Shown: positions 33,816-43,407 of the stretch, in pieces
Layout: every line of letters begins with the position of its first letter
Position numbering within the stretch: position 1 is the first letter of the stretch
Assembly: GCA_045654885.1 (NCBI GenBank)
Contig: JAZOOF010000027.1
Coordinates: 1-64,000 of the forward strand
DNA length: 64,000 nucleotides
Origin: HGM04593 sp045654885
GTDB lineage: Bacteria; Bacteroidota; Bacteroidia; Bacteroidales; Bacteroidaceae
Direction of reading: 5' to 3'
The notes under the pieces: generated by a model
What the model saw: only the letters and a program-made list of their open reading frames with translations
Databases searched by the model: none
Told to the model about the DNA's origin: nothing
Program-made: the position numbers and the translations under genes

Positions 33816-35972
33816 TTACTTAACAAGTACTTTTTTACCACCTACAATGTAAATGCCTGGCGCTGTGATAGCCTCGATACGGCGACCTGTAAGGTCATAT
33901 ATAACTGTACTCAGTTCTCTGTTCTCTGTTATCTGCTCTATGCCTGTTGTGTCCTCGCCAAAGCGGAAGCTGTACTGTGCTGCGCCATTTGCAGGAGCAG
34001 GCAAGTATGCCTTGTGGCTGTTGTTGAGGAATGCTAGAATCGGGTTTGTTGCATTACCTGCATTCTGGTTCTTTGTTGCCTTGCCAAAGCAAACACCAGT
34101 CTCACTGGTAGCATCAGCTGTAAGAACATAAGCATCGGCAGTAATATATGTTGCAGCAGCAGTACCCAAAAGGTCGCTGTCAACAGTTGCTGTTGTGTTT
34201 GTTACCACAAAGTTGTATGTGTTAGCCACACCCTGGAGTACAACGCCTGTGTTTGCAGGGATTACACCACCTTCGATTGCTGTCAATGTAGCCCAGTCGT
34301 CGTTGATTTTTACTGTGTATGCTGTAACACCATCGGCAACCTTTACAGCAACAGGGGCATAGAATGTAGCCCAACCGGCAGCTGTAATTGTTACAGGGAG
34401 TGACATCACATTCTCCAAAATCATATCGTGGTTAGAGTGACCATCGGAATCACAGTGGTCGCCAAAATAGTTACTACCTGAAGTATTGAAATGCAAGTAA
34501 CTTGTACAAGCAACAGTATATTTACCATTTCCACGTGGTGAAGCTGCAATGGTTACATTGCCACCCTCAACGCCATACCCCTGAAGGCCACGTGTGTTGC
34601 CAGCCTCCTTGATAAACTTTCCTGCTGAGTATGAGAGTATTTTGCTGTTGCTGTAGTACCATACAGACTCAGCACCTGTAGCAGTTGTAAACGCGCAACC
34701 CTTTACACTTGACGCAACACCCTGCAGATAGTACTCTGTACCGCTGTTGTCATAAGCGATGCGATAGTAACCACCGGGGACAATGCAACGTTCTACCTGG
34801 AATGTAGAACCGGCATCGGCACCACCGGTCCAATAAGCAAGTTTGTTACCACGGTTGTTCAAGCGGTTGTTTGAATAGCCCTTCTGTCCAAGATAGAAAC
34901 CATTTGTGCCGTGATTGCTTGCTGTTGCAACCCACAAAGTGTTACTACCTTTAGCCACAGGAGTTGCTGTCATCACAGGATATGTTCCAGCACCGTCGCC
35001 ACTTATTGTTGTTGATGAAGAGAGAACCATATCGGCACCTGCTGCATAGTTGTAGATTGCATAACCATCAAATGGATTGCCGACAAAAGCCCAAGCATAT
35101 TTAGCCTCTGCGGCAGGTTTGGTAGCCTGATTCAAAGGGATATTGGTCTGACCAGCTTCGTGATAAAGGTAATCTACGTCTCCAGGCTTAATAGTCATAT
35201 AATACCAGTGCGTGATACTCTCATAGCTTTCAGCAGGCACGAATGGGAGGTTCTCCTCAAGTTTAATTGTAAAGGTTTTTCCTTCATAGCTCTCTTCTAC
35301 AACACCTTCGGGTTTTGTAGCTGAAAGACCGAAAGGAAATGTTGTAAAGATTGTAGGGAATTCTTTACCGATTTCAGCATCAGTTGAATATGTCAACTCA
35401 TCTCTTACAACACCGTTATATGTGAATTCATATGTAATTTCAACTGTTGCACCAACGGAGAGATTTGTAATTTTATAAACATTACTATAATTAGTGGCCC
35501 AACCTTCGGAATTACCGTATGCATCAAAAGCACCGTTGGCGCTCATAATAACGAGTGAACCATCGCTGGAACCACCGTTTCTCTTGCTGTAGAAAAAATA
35601 ACAACCGGGCTTATTTGTAGACAGCACCAAGCTCCAATCACAATAGGTCGCATTGTATTCAGCAAGAACACCTTTGTCGCTGTTATGACCGGCACCTTTA
35701 CCACGCCAAATCATATATACACCGGCACTTTCGTTGTAGAATGTGTATTTTCCATTCTCTTTAAGTTCACATTTGAACTTTGCCGACTCGCCAAGCTCGG
35801 CTGCAGGAGTAGAAGAAACGGCCAATTCATTATTCGCATTAATATAGAGCGAATACTCTGTACCATTCTGCTGAACATTTGTAAATGTCACATAACAGCC
35901 ATTGAGTTCTGTCTGCGCCATTGCGCCCACTGTGAGGAACAAAGACATCAAAAATAAAGTAAATTTTCTCAT
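33816..35972 (-). CDS. Secreted beta-rich protein with sorting tag
   Basis: 718 residues. The signal peptide MRKFTLFLMSLFLTVGAMAQ closely resembles those of the GH20 protein at 39490 and the giant protein at 52112. The mature protein is built from ricin-like or lipocalin-like beta units with repeated Trp/Tyr-Gly patterns (GKYTFYNESAGVYMIW, GNGKYTVACTSYLHF). A C-terminal beta domain (AAGWATFYAPVAVKVADGV) of a kind common in Prevotella surface proteins precedes the tag (VIYDLTGRRIEAITAPGIYI). No catalytic motif is visible. Probably a glycan-binding or structural surface protein; unnamed family. Confidence 0.82.
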   Translation of the reverse strand: MRKFTLFLMSLFLTVGAMAQTELNGCYVTFTNVQQNGTEYSLYINANNELAVSSTPAAELGESAKFKCELKENGKYTFYNESAGVYMIWRGKGAGHNSDKGVLAEYNATYCDWSLVLSTNKPGCYFFYSKRNGGSSDGSLVIMSANGAFDAYGNSEGWATNYSNVYKITNLSVGATVEITYEFTYNGVVRDELTYSTDAEIGKEFPTIFTTFPFGLSATKPEGVVEESYEGKTFTIKLEENLPFVPAESYESITHWYYMTIKPGDVDYLYHEAGQTNIPLNQATKPAAEAKYAWAFVGNPFDGYAIYNYAAGADMVLSSSTTISGDGAGTYPVMTATPVAKGSNTLWVATASNHGTNGFYLGQKGYSNNRLNNRGNKLAYWTGGADAGSTFQVERCIVPGGYYRIAYDNSGTEYYLQGVASSVKGCAFTTATGAESVWYYSNSKILSYSAGKFIKEAGNTRGLQGYGVEGGNVTIAASPRGNGKYTVACTSYLHFNTSGSNYFGDHCDSDGHSNHDMILENVMSLPVTITAAGWATFYAPVAVKVADGVTAYTVKINDDWATLTAIEGGVIPANTGVVLQGVANTYNFVVTNTTATVDSDLLGTAAATYITADAYVLTADATSETGVCFGKATKNQNAGNATNPILAFLNNSHKAYLPAPANGAAQYSFRFGEDTTGIEQITENRELSTVIYDLTGRRIEAITAPGIYIVGGKKVLVK

Positions 35973-36109
35973 TAATTATTGGTTTAAGTTATTATGTTCT
36001 GTCTGTTTTTCTTTGTGGAGCCGGCCGTTGTCTAAAATCTTTCCACACAGGTGCAGTGTGCTGTATTACAAAAAGATAACTTAAACGGGTACAATGCTCA
36101 AAAGAAGTG

Positions 36110-36147
36110 CAAATATAGATAAAAATGAGAAAATTAACCTTGCCAAA
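36110..36147 (-). promoter_or_regulatory. Candidate promoter of the 718-residue secreted protein gene
   Basis: Minus-strand TATATTTG (36110-36117) matches TAnnTTTG exactly. TTTG at 36144-36147 is 26 bases away, longer than the usual 19-21, so the -33 assignment is weak. The leader would be about 130 bases. Confidence 0.5.
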
Positions 36148-36258
36148 GTGTTAAAATGTATTAATGGGGGGGTAATTGAACAATGGTTGTACATTAAAAG
36201 CGTTGCGCGGAAGCTGTTGCTTGTTCTGCTCGCTTTGGTTCTGTTATGGCTCGCGGTG

Positions 36259-36549
36259 CTATTGCCTGCGCTTTTTGCTGTCGTTCTGCATCTTTATGAC
36301 AAAGATTATTGCACTGCACAGGCCGGTTATGGCATTGGTTATGAACATTGACCATATTACATTGGGGCGGTGCAGCACTCCCTGCAGCATGAATGCAAAG
36401 GCGCCAATTGCCATCAGCAGGAATGCGGGCACCGAAATGCCGCTTGTGTTGCGCGTGCGTATGGTGGTTATTGCCTGTGGCAGAAAACCGAGTATTAGGC
36501 CTATGCTTGCCACGTAGCCACAGATGGTGTATAAAGTGCTCTGTTCCAT
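36259..36549 (-). CDS. SemiSWEET-type sugar transporter
   Basis: 96 residues, the normal length of a bacterial SemiSWEET half-transporter that works as a dimer to pass sugars down a gradient. Three hydrophobic segments are seen (about 8-26, 39-57, 67-84). The PQ-loop motif is in LGFLPQAITTIRTRNTSGIS, and the pocket Trp and Asn lie in VIWSMFITNAITG. The basic tail is KMQNDSKKRRQ. No partner gene is adjacent. Confidence 0.93.
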   Translation of the reverse strand: MEQSTLYTICGYVASIGLILGFLPQAITTIRTRNTSGISVPAFLLMAIGAFAFMLQGVLHRPNVIWSMFITNAITGLCSAIIFVIKMQNDSKKRRQ

Positions 36550-37019
36550 TGTTGAAGGGTGTTGTTTCCCTTAATCAACAAAGGAACAGATGAAAAGGTT
36601 CGTGTTGAAGAGAAGCCCCACCCAAGCCCTCCCCCGTAGGGAGAAGCCCCACCCCAACCCTCCCCCGTAGGGAGGGTGTTGTCATGGACGAACGCATCGG
36701 TTCGCTCGCCCACAAACCGCGAAAACACGGCAGTCGTGTCCGTTTGGTGTTCTCGAACTCCCTCCGCAACGTTGTTGCTCGTCCCTCTTCACTAAGAGGG
36801 ACAGTTATTGCGCGCGTGATTAATATGTCCCTCTTTGGGAAGAGGGACGAGCGTAGCGGAGGGAGTTGAAGATTGCCGTGTTCTCACATCTCACTGTCCG
36901 CTGTTTTTTGGGCGGGCAGACCCCGCCCCTACGGTTGTTGACTTGCGTTATGTTTTTATACTCCGCGCCCTTTATACCCTCCCTATGGGGAGGGTCAGGG
37001 AGGGGCTTTAAAGAAACTG
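36550..37019. repeat. Repeat-filled spacer
   Basis: 470 bases without a gene. It holds CCC(A/T)CCC-GTAGGGAG short palindromes (36610-36680), two head-to-head copies of the composite repeat (36752-36814 minus, 36826-36868 plus), a GTAG-type hairpin on the minus strand (36911-36932) and a CCCTCCC/GGGAGGG hairpin (about 36973-37010). Confidence 0.75.
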
Positions 37020-37334
37020 TTACTTCTCGCGGCAGCATAGCTCCATGTACAGCGCAATGGGCACAATTATTCCCAGGGCAATTAGCGAGTACCATGTGGG
37101 CATTGGGCGCAGTACATACTCCAGCACCATAATCACAGCCAGCAGCACCATTATCAGTGCAAACAGCGGGCGGGCGCGCTTGGCATCGTAGCTGCGTATT
37201 TTCACGAACCGGGGCTTGCCATCCTTCAGGGTGAGCCTGTACTTTCCCATCATCTTGTCAGCCTTGCCCATGAGCACCAGCACCGCCAGTGCCACAAACA
37301 CAAAGGCCATTGAAAAATTCAGCAATCCATTCAT
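37020..37334 (-). CDS. Small membrane protein of SPFH operon
   Basis: 104 residues with an N-terminal hydrophobic segment (about 5-21), a basic cytoplasmic-type loop (KMMGKYRLTLKDGKPRF, then RSYDAKRARPLF), and two further segments (about 57-72 and 80-98). No family recognised. The start codon directly follows the stop codon of the ribbon-helix-helix gene (TAGATG), so translation is likely coupled. It is the third gene of the SPFH/RHH/membrane-protein set. Confidence 0.8.
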   Translation of the reverse strand: MNGLLNFSMAFVFVALAVLVLMGKADKMMGKYRLTLKDGKPRFVKIRSYDAKRARPLFALIMVLLAVIMVLEYVLRPMPTWYSLIALGIIVPIALYMELCCREK

Positions 37335-37523
37335 CTATTTGTCGGCATTTTCGTTGTTTTCATCGCTGTTTTTTCCCAGTCGCCCCGCCTTTCGCAGTGC
37401 GTCGGTGATTAGGAACTCCAGCTGTCCGTTGACACTGCGAAACTCGTCGGCCGCCCACCGTTCGAGCGCCGACATCGTTTCGCCGTTTATTCTCAAAACA
37501 AAAGACTTCTTATCTTTTGCCAT
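37335..37523 (-). CDS. Arc-type ribbon-helix-helix protein
   Basis: 62 residues. The core FVLRINGETMSALERWAADE then RSVNGQLEFLITDALRKAG is an Arc-like ribbon-helix-helix fold, in which the N-terminal strand (KSFVLRI) would contact DNA bases. It lies 12 bases after the SPFH gene and abuts the membrane protein gene. It probably binds DNA as a dimer and may regulate its own operon; a toxin-antitoxin role is not supported, as neither neighbour looks like a toxin. Confidence 0.87.
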   Translation of the reverse strand: MAKDKKSFVLRINGETMSALERWAADEFRSVNGQLEFLITDALRKAGRLGKNSDENNENADK

Positions 37524-37535
37524 ACACGCAACCGT

Positions 37536-38435
37536 TTATTGGTACAGTGTACCTGTGTTAACCACCGGTGTTGCAGCGCGGTCGCTTGTGAGCACCACCA
37601 TCAGGTTGCTCACCATTGCAGCCTTCTTCTCCTCGTCCAGCTCAATAATCTCCTTCTCCGACAACTGTTCAAGAGCCATCTGCACCATTCCCACGGCACC
37701 CTCGACAATCTTGTGACGCGCGGCCACCATGGCTGTTGCCTGCTGGCGCTGCAGCATGGCGCTGGCAATCTCGGGCGCATAGGCCAGGTAGCTTATGCGT
37801 GCCTCCATAACCTCAATGCCGGCTATGGCAAGGCGCTCGGCAAGCGATTTCTCAAGCAGCTCGTTCACCTCCTCGCCGCCGTTGCGCAGTGTTATGCTCG
37901 CGTCCTCGTTCTCAAGGTTGTCATATGGGTAGGCACCCGCAAGGTTACGTATTGCCGCCTCGCTCTGCACATCCACAAAGCGTGAATAGTCGTCCACCTC
38001 GAACGATGCTTTGAAGGTGTCCTTCACCCTCCACACAAGCACCACGCCAATCATTATTGGGTTACCCATGAGGTCGTTCACCTTTATCGGCTCGCCGTTC
38101 AGGTTGCGTGCGCGCAGCGAGATGCTCTTTTTTGTGGCAAAGGGGTTGTAGTAGAAGAAACCGTTCTTCACCACCGTACCCTCGTACTTTCCAAAGAATG
38201 TGATGACAGTGCTCTCGTTGGGGTTCACCACAAAGAGACCGCACAGGAATACTATGCACACCACCGGCAGCACAAACATAAGCGCCCACCAGTCGCTGTG
38301 TCCGTTGCCAAGCATGGCTGCAGGCACGGCAATGCCCGCTACAAGACCTGTGAGTGACAGGAAAAGAGTCATCCATCCACTTGCAGGGTTAATGAATTTT
38401 TCGGTACCCTGAACCTTTGCATTTTCTTCGTTCAT
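37536..38435 (-). CDS. SPFH/band 7 domain membrane protein
   Basis: 299 residues. Two N-terminal transmembrane segments (about 22-41 and 49-68) are followed by the SPFH core: FFGKYEGTVVKNGFFYYNPF, VWRVKDTFKASFEVDDY, QSEAAIRNLAGAYPYD. A helical tail (LAYAPEIASAMLQRQQATAM, then MALEQLSEKEIIELDEEKK) would oligomerise. Stomatin/HflK-type proteins form large rings that organise membrane domains and proteases. No NfeD-like protease partner is adjacent; the operon mates are an RHH protein and a small membrane protein. Confidence 0.92.
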   Translation of the reverse strand: MNEENAKVQGTEKFINPASGWMTLFLSLTGLVAGIAVPAAMLGNGHSDWWALMFVLPVVCIVFLCGLFVVNPNESTVITFFGKYEGTVVKNGFFYYNPFATKKSISLRARNLNGEPIKVNDLMGNPIMIGVVLVWRVKDTFKASFEVDDYSRFVDVQSEAAIRNLAGAYPYDNLENEDASITLRNGGEEVNELLEKSLAERLAIAGIEVMEARISYLAYAPEIASAMLQRQQATAMVAARHKIVEGAVGMVQMALEQLSEKEIIELDEEKKAAMVSNLMVVLTSDRAATPVVNTGTLYQ

Positions 38436-38566
38436 AGTTTTGAATATTAGAAAGTTAAATAATTGTTTTTACATTCGTTGCGGTTTCGTTGGGGCGGGCG
38501 GACCCCTCCTCTACGGTTTGCTTCCTCTCTTTCGCAAAATAACAAAATGATATCACTTTGATATTG

Positions 38567-38598
38567 CAAATATAGGCGCGGTTTTGCTAATCTGCAAA
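38567..38598 (-). promoter_or_regulatory. Promoter of the SPFH operon
   Basis: Minus-strand TTTG (38595-38598), a 20-base spacer and TATATTTG (38567-38574), a full match to the Bacteroidota consensus. The leader to the ATG is about 125 bases and contains a GTAG-type hairpin (about 38491-38517 on the minus strand). Confidence 0.75.
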
Positions 38599-38633
38599 TT
38601 TTATGCTCTTTTTTTCACATTCGTGCCATATAA

Positions 38634-38665
38634 TTGCTCGTGGCTCGTTTTTATTTATAATTTTG
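38634..38665 (+). promoter_or_regulatory. Promoter of the TRIC-like channel gene
   Basis: TTG (38634-38636), a 21-base spacer and TAATTTTG (38658-38665). It diverges from the SPFH promoter with about 35 bases between them. The leader is about 60 bases, which supports the start codon at 38732 rather than upstream in-frame codons. Confidence 0.72.
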
Positions 38666-38731
38666 CATTATATTAGATATAAAAAAGCGTGCGCTTGCCT
38701 GCGTACAACAAAGAAAAGCAACTTAAAAAGG

Positions 38732-39376
38732 ATGATTGATACAATTATTGAGTGGTTCAGGAACATCACATTCCTGCAGATTATTGACTTTGTGGGAACA
38801 TTCGCCTTTGCCATAAGCGGCATACGCCTTGCGTCGGCAAAGCGTTTCGACTGGTTCGGTGCCTACGTGGTGGGTGCTGCCACTGCCATTGGCGGCGGTA
38901 CACTGCGCGACGTTATGCTCGACGTGCCGGTGTTCTGGATGCACGATAGCTTTTACCTTGCCTGTACAGGCTTTGCCCTGCTGTGGGTAATCATATTCCG
39001 CCGATACCTCATCAGGATGCACAGCACCTTCTTCATCTTCGACGCCATTGGCCTTGCGCTGTTCACCATCGTGGGCATGCAAAAGACCATTGACTGCGGC
39101 CTACCCATCTGGGTGGGAATAATAATGGGTACCATGACCGGTGCAGCCGGCGGTGTGATACGCGACGTGCTCATCAACGAGGTGCCGCTCATCTTCCGCG
39201 AGGAAATCTATGCCATGGCCTGCATTGTGGGCGGCCTTGTGTTTGCGCTGTGCATGTTGCTTGGCATGCCGGCAATGTTCACCCACCTTGCCTGTGGCGC
39301 GGCCGTGTTCCTCACACGCATCATTGCAGTGAAGTACCACATATGCCTGCCTACGCTAAAACCCGAGGACGACTGA
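38732..39376 (+). CDS. TRIC-type cation channel family protein (UPF0126)
   Basis: 214 residues from MIDTIIEWFRN; the open frame reaches 129 bases further upstream but crosses the promoter. Seven hydrophobic segments form two repeated halves, each with the GGG-R-D motif: VGAATAIGGGTLRDVMLD and MTGAAGGVIRDVLIN. These are the potassium-permeable pore signatures of trimeric intracellular cation channel homologues in prokaryotes. The ending HICLPTLKPEDD is typical. Transcribed alone, divergent from the SPFH operon. Confidence 0.93.
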   Translation: MIDTIIEWFRNITFLQIIDFVGTFAFAISGIRLASAKRFDWFGAYVVGAATAIGGGTLRDVMLDVPVFWMHDSFYLACTGFALLWVIIFRRYLIRMHSTFFIFDAIGLALFTIVGMQKTIDCGLPIWVGIIMGTMTGAAGGVIRDVLINEVPLIFREEIYAMACIVGGLVFALCMLLGMPAMFTHLACGAAVFLTRIIAVKYHICLPTLKPEDD

Positions 39377-39489
39377 AAAAGGTTAGAGCTTGCGCTTCGC
39401 CTTTGAAGACCCTAAAGACCTTAGAGTCCTTAAAGCCCTTTTCGCCCCTTTAGGCCTTTGAAATTAAAACAAACTAAACCATTAACAAT
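39377..39489 (+). other. Leader of the GH20 gene
   Basis: A pyrimidine/purine-biased stretch of repeated CCTTAGAG/CCTTAAAG/CCTTTAGG units, then TTTG and an A-rich segment before the ATG. Similar CCTTTTAG units precede the TSCPD and FKBP genes. No clean -33/-7 pair. Confidence 0.4.
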
Positions 39490-42400
39490 ATGAGAAAATT
39501 TACTTTATTGCTTCTTGCAATTATCCTCGGTTTGCCTTTTATGGCAACTGCCGACAGTAGAGTAAACCTTACTCCTGTCCCCATGAGGATGACCGTGGGC
39601 GACGGAACACTTGTTCTGCCGCAGAGTTTTACAATCTCTACAGGCCAGTTGCCCGACAGCCTTGCTGCCGAGGCCGTGAAGTTCGCCAATCACTTTGCCG
39701 CAGTGACAGGCTACACCGTTGACGTGAAGGCACAGGCTGCCGACGCGCTCATCACCATGTCGCTCTACACTGGCAGCGAGAACCTTGGCTGCGAGGGATA
39801 CACCCTCGACGTCACTGCCGACGGCATTGCCATCAGCGCAACATGCTCCAACGGTTTCTACTACGCCTTCCAGAGTATCAAGAAGATGCTCCCCGCCAAC
39901 GTCATGGCAGGCGTGAAGGACGAGGCCGTTACCGAGTATGCGCTCCCCATTGTGAGCATTGTCGACGCTCCACGCTTCGAGTACCGCGGTTTCATGCTCG
40001 ACGTGAGCCGCCACTTCTTTGAGCTCGACGAGATCAAGCGCATTATCGACGTAATGTCATACTACAAGCTCAACCGCTTCCACTGGCACCTCACCGACGA
40101 CCAGGGCTGGCGTTTCGAGGTGAAGAAATACCCACGCCTCACCACTGTCGGCGCCACACGCAGCAACAACTGGATTACCGACCGCTACTATGGCGGCTAC
40201 TACACAGGCGAGCCTTACGGCCCCTACTTCTACACCCAGGAGCAGTGCCGCGAGATTGTAGCCTATGCTGCCGAGCGCCACATTGAGGTGGTTCCCGAGG
40301 TTGAATTCCCCGGTCACTCATGCGCCGTCAATGCCGCATACCCCGAGCTCAGCTGTAACCCCAACGCCGGACACAGCGTGCAGATTAGCGGCGGTATCTT
40401 CAGCGACGTACTCAACGTTGCAAGCCCACTGGTGCTGCAGTTCGCCAAGGACGTGCTCGACGAGATTATCGAGGTGTTCCCCTATAGCCAGATTCACATC
40501 GGCGGCGACGAGACACCCACCAACGCATGGCAGAACAATGCCGAGTGCCAGGCAATGATGCAGGAGCTTGGCTTCACCAACTACCGTCAGTTGCAGTCGC
40601 ACTTCGTGCGCCAGGTATCGGATTACGTTACCTCAAAGGAGGGCGACAAGAAGCGCACCGTAATCATGTGGAACGAGAGCCTCACCGCCGGCGGTACCGA
40701 CGAGGAGAAAATCTTGGGTACAGGCGGTACAATGATGTGCTGGGAGATTGGCAACGCACAGCCATGTGCTTTGAAAGCGGCACAGAATGGCATGAAGTCA
40801 ATCATCACCACCCAGGTACCATACTACATCAATCGCAAACAGAGCACCGATGCCAACGAGCCACCCGTAGCGGGTTATGGAACCGACAACGTAAAGGCGG
40901 TCTATGACTATGCACCAATACCGGCAAGCGTGCCTGCAAACCTTCACAAGTACTATGTAGGTGTACAGGGTACATTCTGGACCGAGCACGTGCAGCACAC
41001 AGACCTGCTCGAGTACCTTGCCCTGCCGCGTCTCACCGCCATTGCCGAGACAGGCTGGACACCAGCTGCAAAGAAGAACTTCAGCGACTTCCAGCAGCGC
41101 ATCACCAAGGACACACTGTTGCTCAACTACAACAACTACGACTATGGCCGCCACTATATCCTCAGTGCCAATGCCGGCAACGACGACAAGGTGATGCCAA
41201 AGGCCTCTACCGATGAGGCGAAGACATGGTACCGCATTGTAACCACAGCCACCGACGCACGCGCCGGTCGTTGCATACAGCTGTTGCGCCCGGGCATGAA
41301 CATTGCCGACAAGACAGGCACAGCACCTGCTAACCGCCTTTGGAACAGCGAGGTCATTGAGGACGAGAGCAATGCGGGATACGACTACCAGCTCTGGGCC
41401 TTCATGCAGGACCCCGCCAACCCACAGCGCTGGGCTTTGGTTAACAAGGCAAAGCCCGACGGCTCGGTAAAGGGCACACCCACAGCCGAGAACAACACCG
41501 GCCGCTGGGACTATGACGAGAGCAACCGCCACTACGACTTCATCCTTGGCGACAAGGCCTACTCGCAGAACGGCAACGGCAACTACAACTACAGCATCCG
41601 TAGCCAGAAGGTATCCAACGGCAACATGTGCCTCAACTATGCAGGCCCCGGCCAGAACCACTCCATCAACCTTTGGAGCGACCCTGCCGACGGCAACGGT
41701 GGTATCTGGGAGTTCCGCCCGTTGGTTGCCGAGGAACCAAGCATCGACTTCGACTATCCCGTTGAGGGCACAGTCTACCGCATTGTCAACAACACCAAGC
41801 GTTTCAATGGCTGGACAATGTACGACAACGGCGACGGTAAGGTAACCGCCGCACAGCAGGAGTATGGCGCCGATGCATGGGTTCTCACCGACTGCGCTAC
41901 AACAGCTGCCGGACAGACCTTCAAACTGAAGAACGCCGTGACAGGCCGCTACCTCAGCAGCACCACAGCCCCAATAGCACTGGGCGATAACGGTGTAACA
42001 CTTACCAATGTCTACAACACAAGGAGCGGCGATTTCAGCATCATGGCAGGCGATGAGGCCTTGCGCCCAGTGTCGGAACTTGTAGCCACCAACCCCAACA
42101 CACTCGGCAAGGGCGGCATCTACCCACAGGGAACAGGTTGGGTATTCGAGAAAGCCTGCATCATAAACTATGTTTGCATTGACGAGACCGGTGCCCCCAT
42201 TGGCGACGCAGTGCAGTCAGTAGCCGCAGGCAGCACGGTAATGGCCATTGCGCCATCGTTCGCAAACTACGAGATTGTGGAGTACGACGATGTTCCCATA
42301 TTCGAGAACATCAGCGAGAACAAGAGCCTGACAGTGACATACAAGCGCGTGTCTAACAGCGTTACCTACCGTTGCCTAACCCCCGACGGCTACCTCATTA

Positions 42401-43320
42401 AGGAAGTAACAGTGCCTTGCACCATTGGCCAGGCACACACCGTTGCAGCCCCTGCAGTGGAGTTCTTCAATTTCAAGAGCCTGTCATGGGATGGCGAGGA
42501 GAGCTTCGTCCCCACAGTCGACACTGTGATTGAGGCCATCTACACAACCGAGGGCATCATGGGTGCGGCAGGCATCGGCCAGGTCGTTACCGAACTGCAG
42601 GACGGTGCATCTTACCTCATCTACAACGCCAAGAACGAGGCTGCCCGCAGCGGTTTCCTTAGCGTAACCAAGGTTGGCGACGGCATAACAACCACCAACG
42701 GCATCAGCGATGCCAACCCCGGCTTCATCTGGAACCTCGAAGGCGAAGGCAACACCTTCACCGTTGTGAACAACTATGGCGTGTACATCCCACAGCTGTT
42801 GCGCGGCTCGCTGGTAACCGGCGGCAGCACCCCCGAGCGCTTCACCTTCACCCTCAACAGCGACGGCACAACATGGAGCGTAAAAGGCACAAGCAACAAC
42901 CTCTACTGGAACGGCAACGCCAACAACACCTTCACCGGTTGGGACGATGGCCACCCATTCATCATCTACACCTACAATCCACACCCATACTTCGCTGTGG
43001 CATACAAGTGTGTGGACGAGGAGGGTAGCGAACTCGCAAGCGGCACACGCTACGTAAAGGGCGGCGACATGTTTACCATGCTCACCCCAATCTTCGAGGG
43101 CTACACCCTGAAGGAGAGCGATGCAGTGTACGAGGAACTTGCACACGTGAGCAAGAACATGGAGATTACCTATACCTACAGCAATGCCGAGACCGGCATC
43201 AGCGAGGTGAAAGGTGAGAGCGGAAGGGTGAAAGCTATTTACGACCTGCAAGGCCGAAAGATTGAGAACCCAACCAAGGGTATCTACATCATCAACGGCA
43301 AGAAAGTATTTGTAAAATAA
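39490..43320 (+). CDS. Secreted GH20 beta-N-acetylhexosaminidase with sorting tag
   Basis: 1,276 residues. Signal peptide (MRKFTLLLLAIILGLPFMATA); GH20 N-terminal domain to about 150; catalytic barrel about 160-530 with YRGFMLDVSRHFFELDEIKR, FHWHLTDDQGWRFEVKKYP and the catalytic Asp340-Glu341 in HIGGDETPTNAW. Several beta units follow, including ricin-like repeats (about 560-900), a MucBP-like stretch (VTYRCLTPDGYLIKEV) and a final ricin-like module. The tag is AIYDLQGRKIENPTKGIYII. It hydrolyses terminal GlcNAc/GalNAc from host or dietary glycans. The canonical Gly-Gly-Asp-Glu is intact here, unlike in the GH20-GH33 fusion. Confidence 0.95.
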   Translation: MRKFTLLLLAIILGLPFMATADSRVNLTPVPMRMTVGDGTLVLPQSFTISTGQLPDSLAAEAVKFANHFAAVTGYTVDVKAQAADALITMSLYTGSENLGCEGYTLDVTADGIAISATCSNGFYYAFQSIKKMLPANVMAGVKDEAVTEYALPIVSIVDAPRFEYRGFMLDVSRHFFELDEIKRIIDVMSYYKLNRFHWHLTDDQGWRFEVKKYPRLTTVGATRSNNWITDRYYGGYYTGEPYGPYFYTQEQCREIVAYAAERHIEVVPEVEFPGHSCAVNAAYPELSCNPNAGHSVQISGGIFSDVLNVASPLVLQFAKDVLDEIIEVFPYSQIHIGGDETPTNAWQNNAECQAMMQELGFTNYRQLQSHFVRQVSDYVTSKEGDKKRTVIMWNESLTAGGTDEEKILGTGGTMMCWEIGNAQPCALKAAQNGMKSIITTQVPYYINRKQSTDANEPPVAGYGTDNVKAVYDYAPIPASVPANLHKYYVGVQGTFWTEHVQHTDLLEYLALPRLTAIAETGWTPAAKKNFSDFQQRITKDTLLLNYNNYDYGRHYILSANAGNDDKVMPKASTDEAKTWYRIVTTATDARAGRCIQLLRPGMNIADKTGTAPANRLWNSEVIEDESNAGYDYQLWAFMQDPANPQRWALVNKAKPDGSVKGTPTAENNTGRWDYDESNRHYDFILGDKAYSQNGNGNYNYSIRSQKVSNGNMCLNYAGPGQNHSINLWSDPADGNGGIWEFRPLVAEEPSIDFDYPVEGTVYRIVNNTKRFNGWTMYDNGDGKVTAAQQEYGADAWVLTDCATTAAGQTFKLKNAVTGRYLSSTTAPIALGDNGVTLTNVYNTRSGDFSIMAGDEALRPVSELVATNPNTLGKGGIYPQGTGWVFEKACIINYVCIDETGAPIGDAVQSVAAGSTVMAIAPSFANYEIVEYDDVPIFENISENKSLTVTYKRVSNSVTYRCLTPDGYLIKEVTVPCTIGQAHTVAAPAVEFFNFKSLSWDGEESFVPTVDTVIEAIYTTEGIMGAAGIGQVVTELQDGASYLIYNAKNEAARSGFLSVTKVGDGITTTNGISDANPGFIWNLEGEGNTFTVVNNYGVYIPQLLRGSLVTGGSTPERFTFTLNSDGTTWSVKGTSNNLYWNGNANNTFTGWDDGHPFIIYTYNPHPYFAVAYKCVDEEGSELASGTRYVKGGDMFTMLTPIFEGYTLKESDAVYEELAHVSKNMEITYTYSNAETGISEVKGESGRVKAIYDLQGRKIENPTKGIYIINGKKVFVK

Positions 43321-43356
43321 TTTTTTTGGCGGGCAGAATTTCTGCCCGCCAAAAAA
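43321..43356 (+). terminator. Terminator of the GH20 gene
   Basis: The stem GGCGGGCAGAA/TTCTGCCCGCC around a single T, flanked by T7 and A6, so it could work in both directions. It starts right at the stop codon. Confidence 0.88.
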
Positions 43357-43407
43357 TAAACCTTTTAGCCCTTTATGCCTTTTTGGGCCTTATTAAATAA
43401 TAGAACC

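Noticed and set aside
36166..36172. Seven-G run upstream of the 718-residue protein gene
   Set aside because: It is shorter than typical slippage tracts and lies about 50 bases upstream of the candidate -7 box, outside the promoter core.
37335..37523. Antitoxin interpretation of the ribbon-helix-helix protein
   Set aside because: Neither neighbouring gene resembles a toxin; both are membrane proteins.
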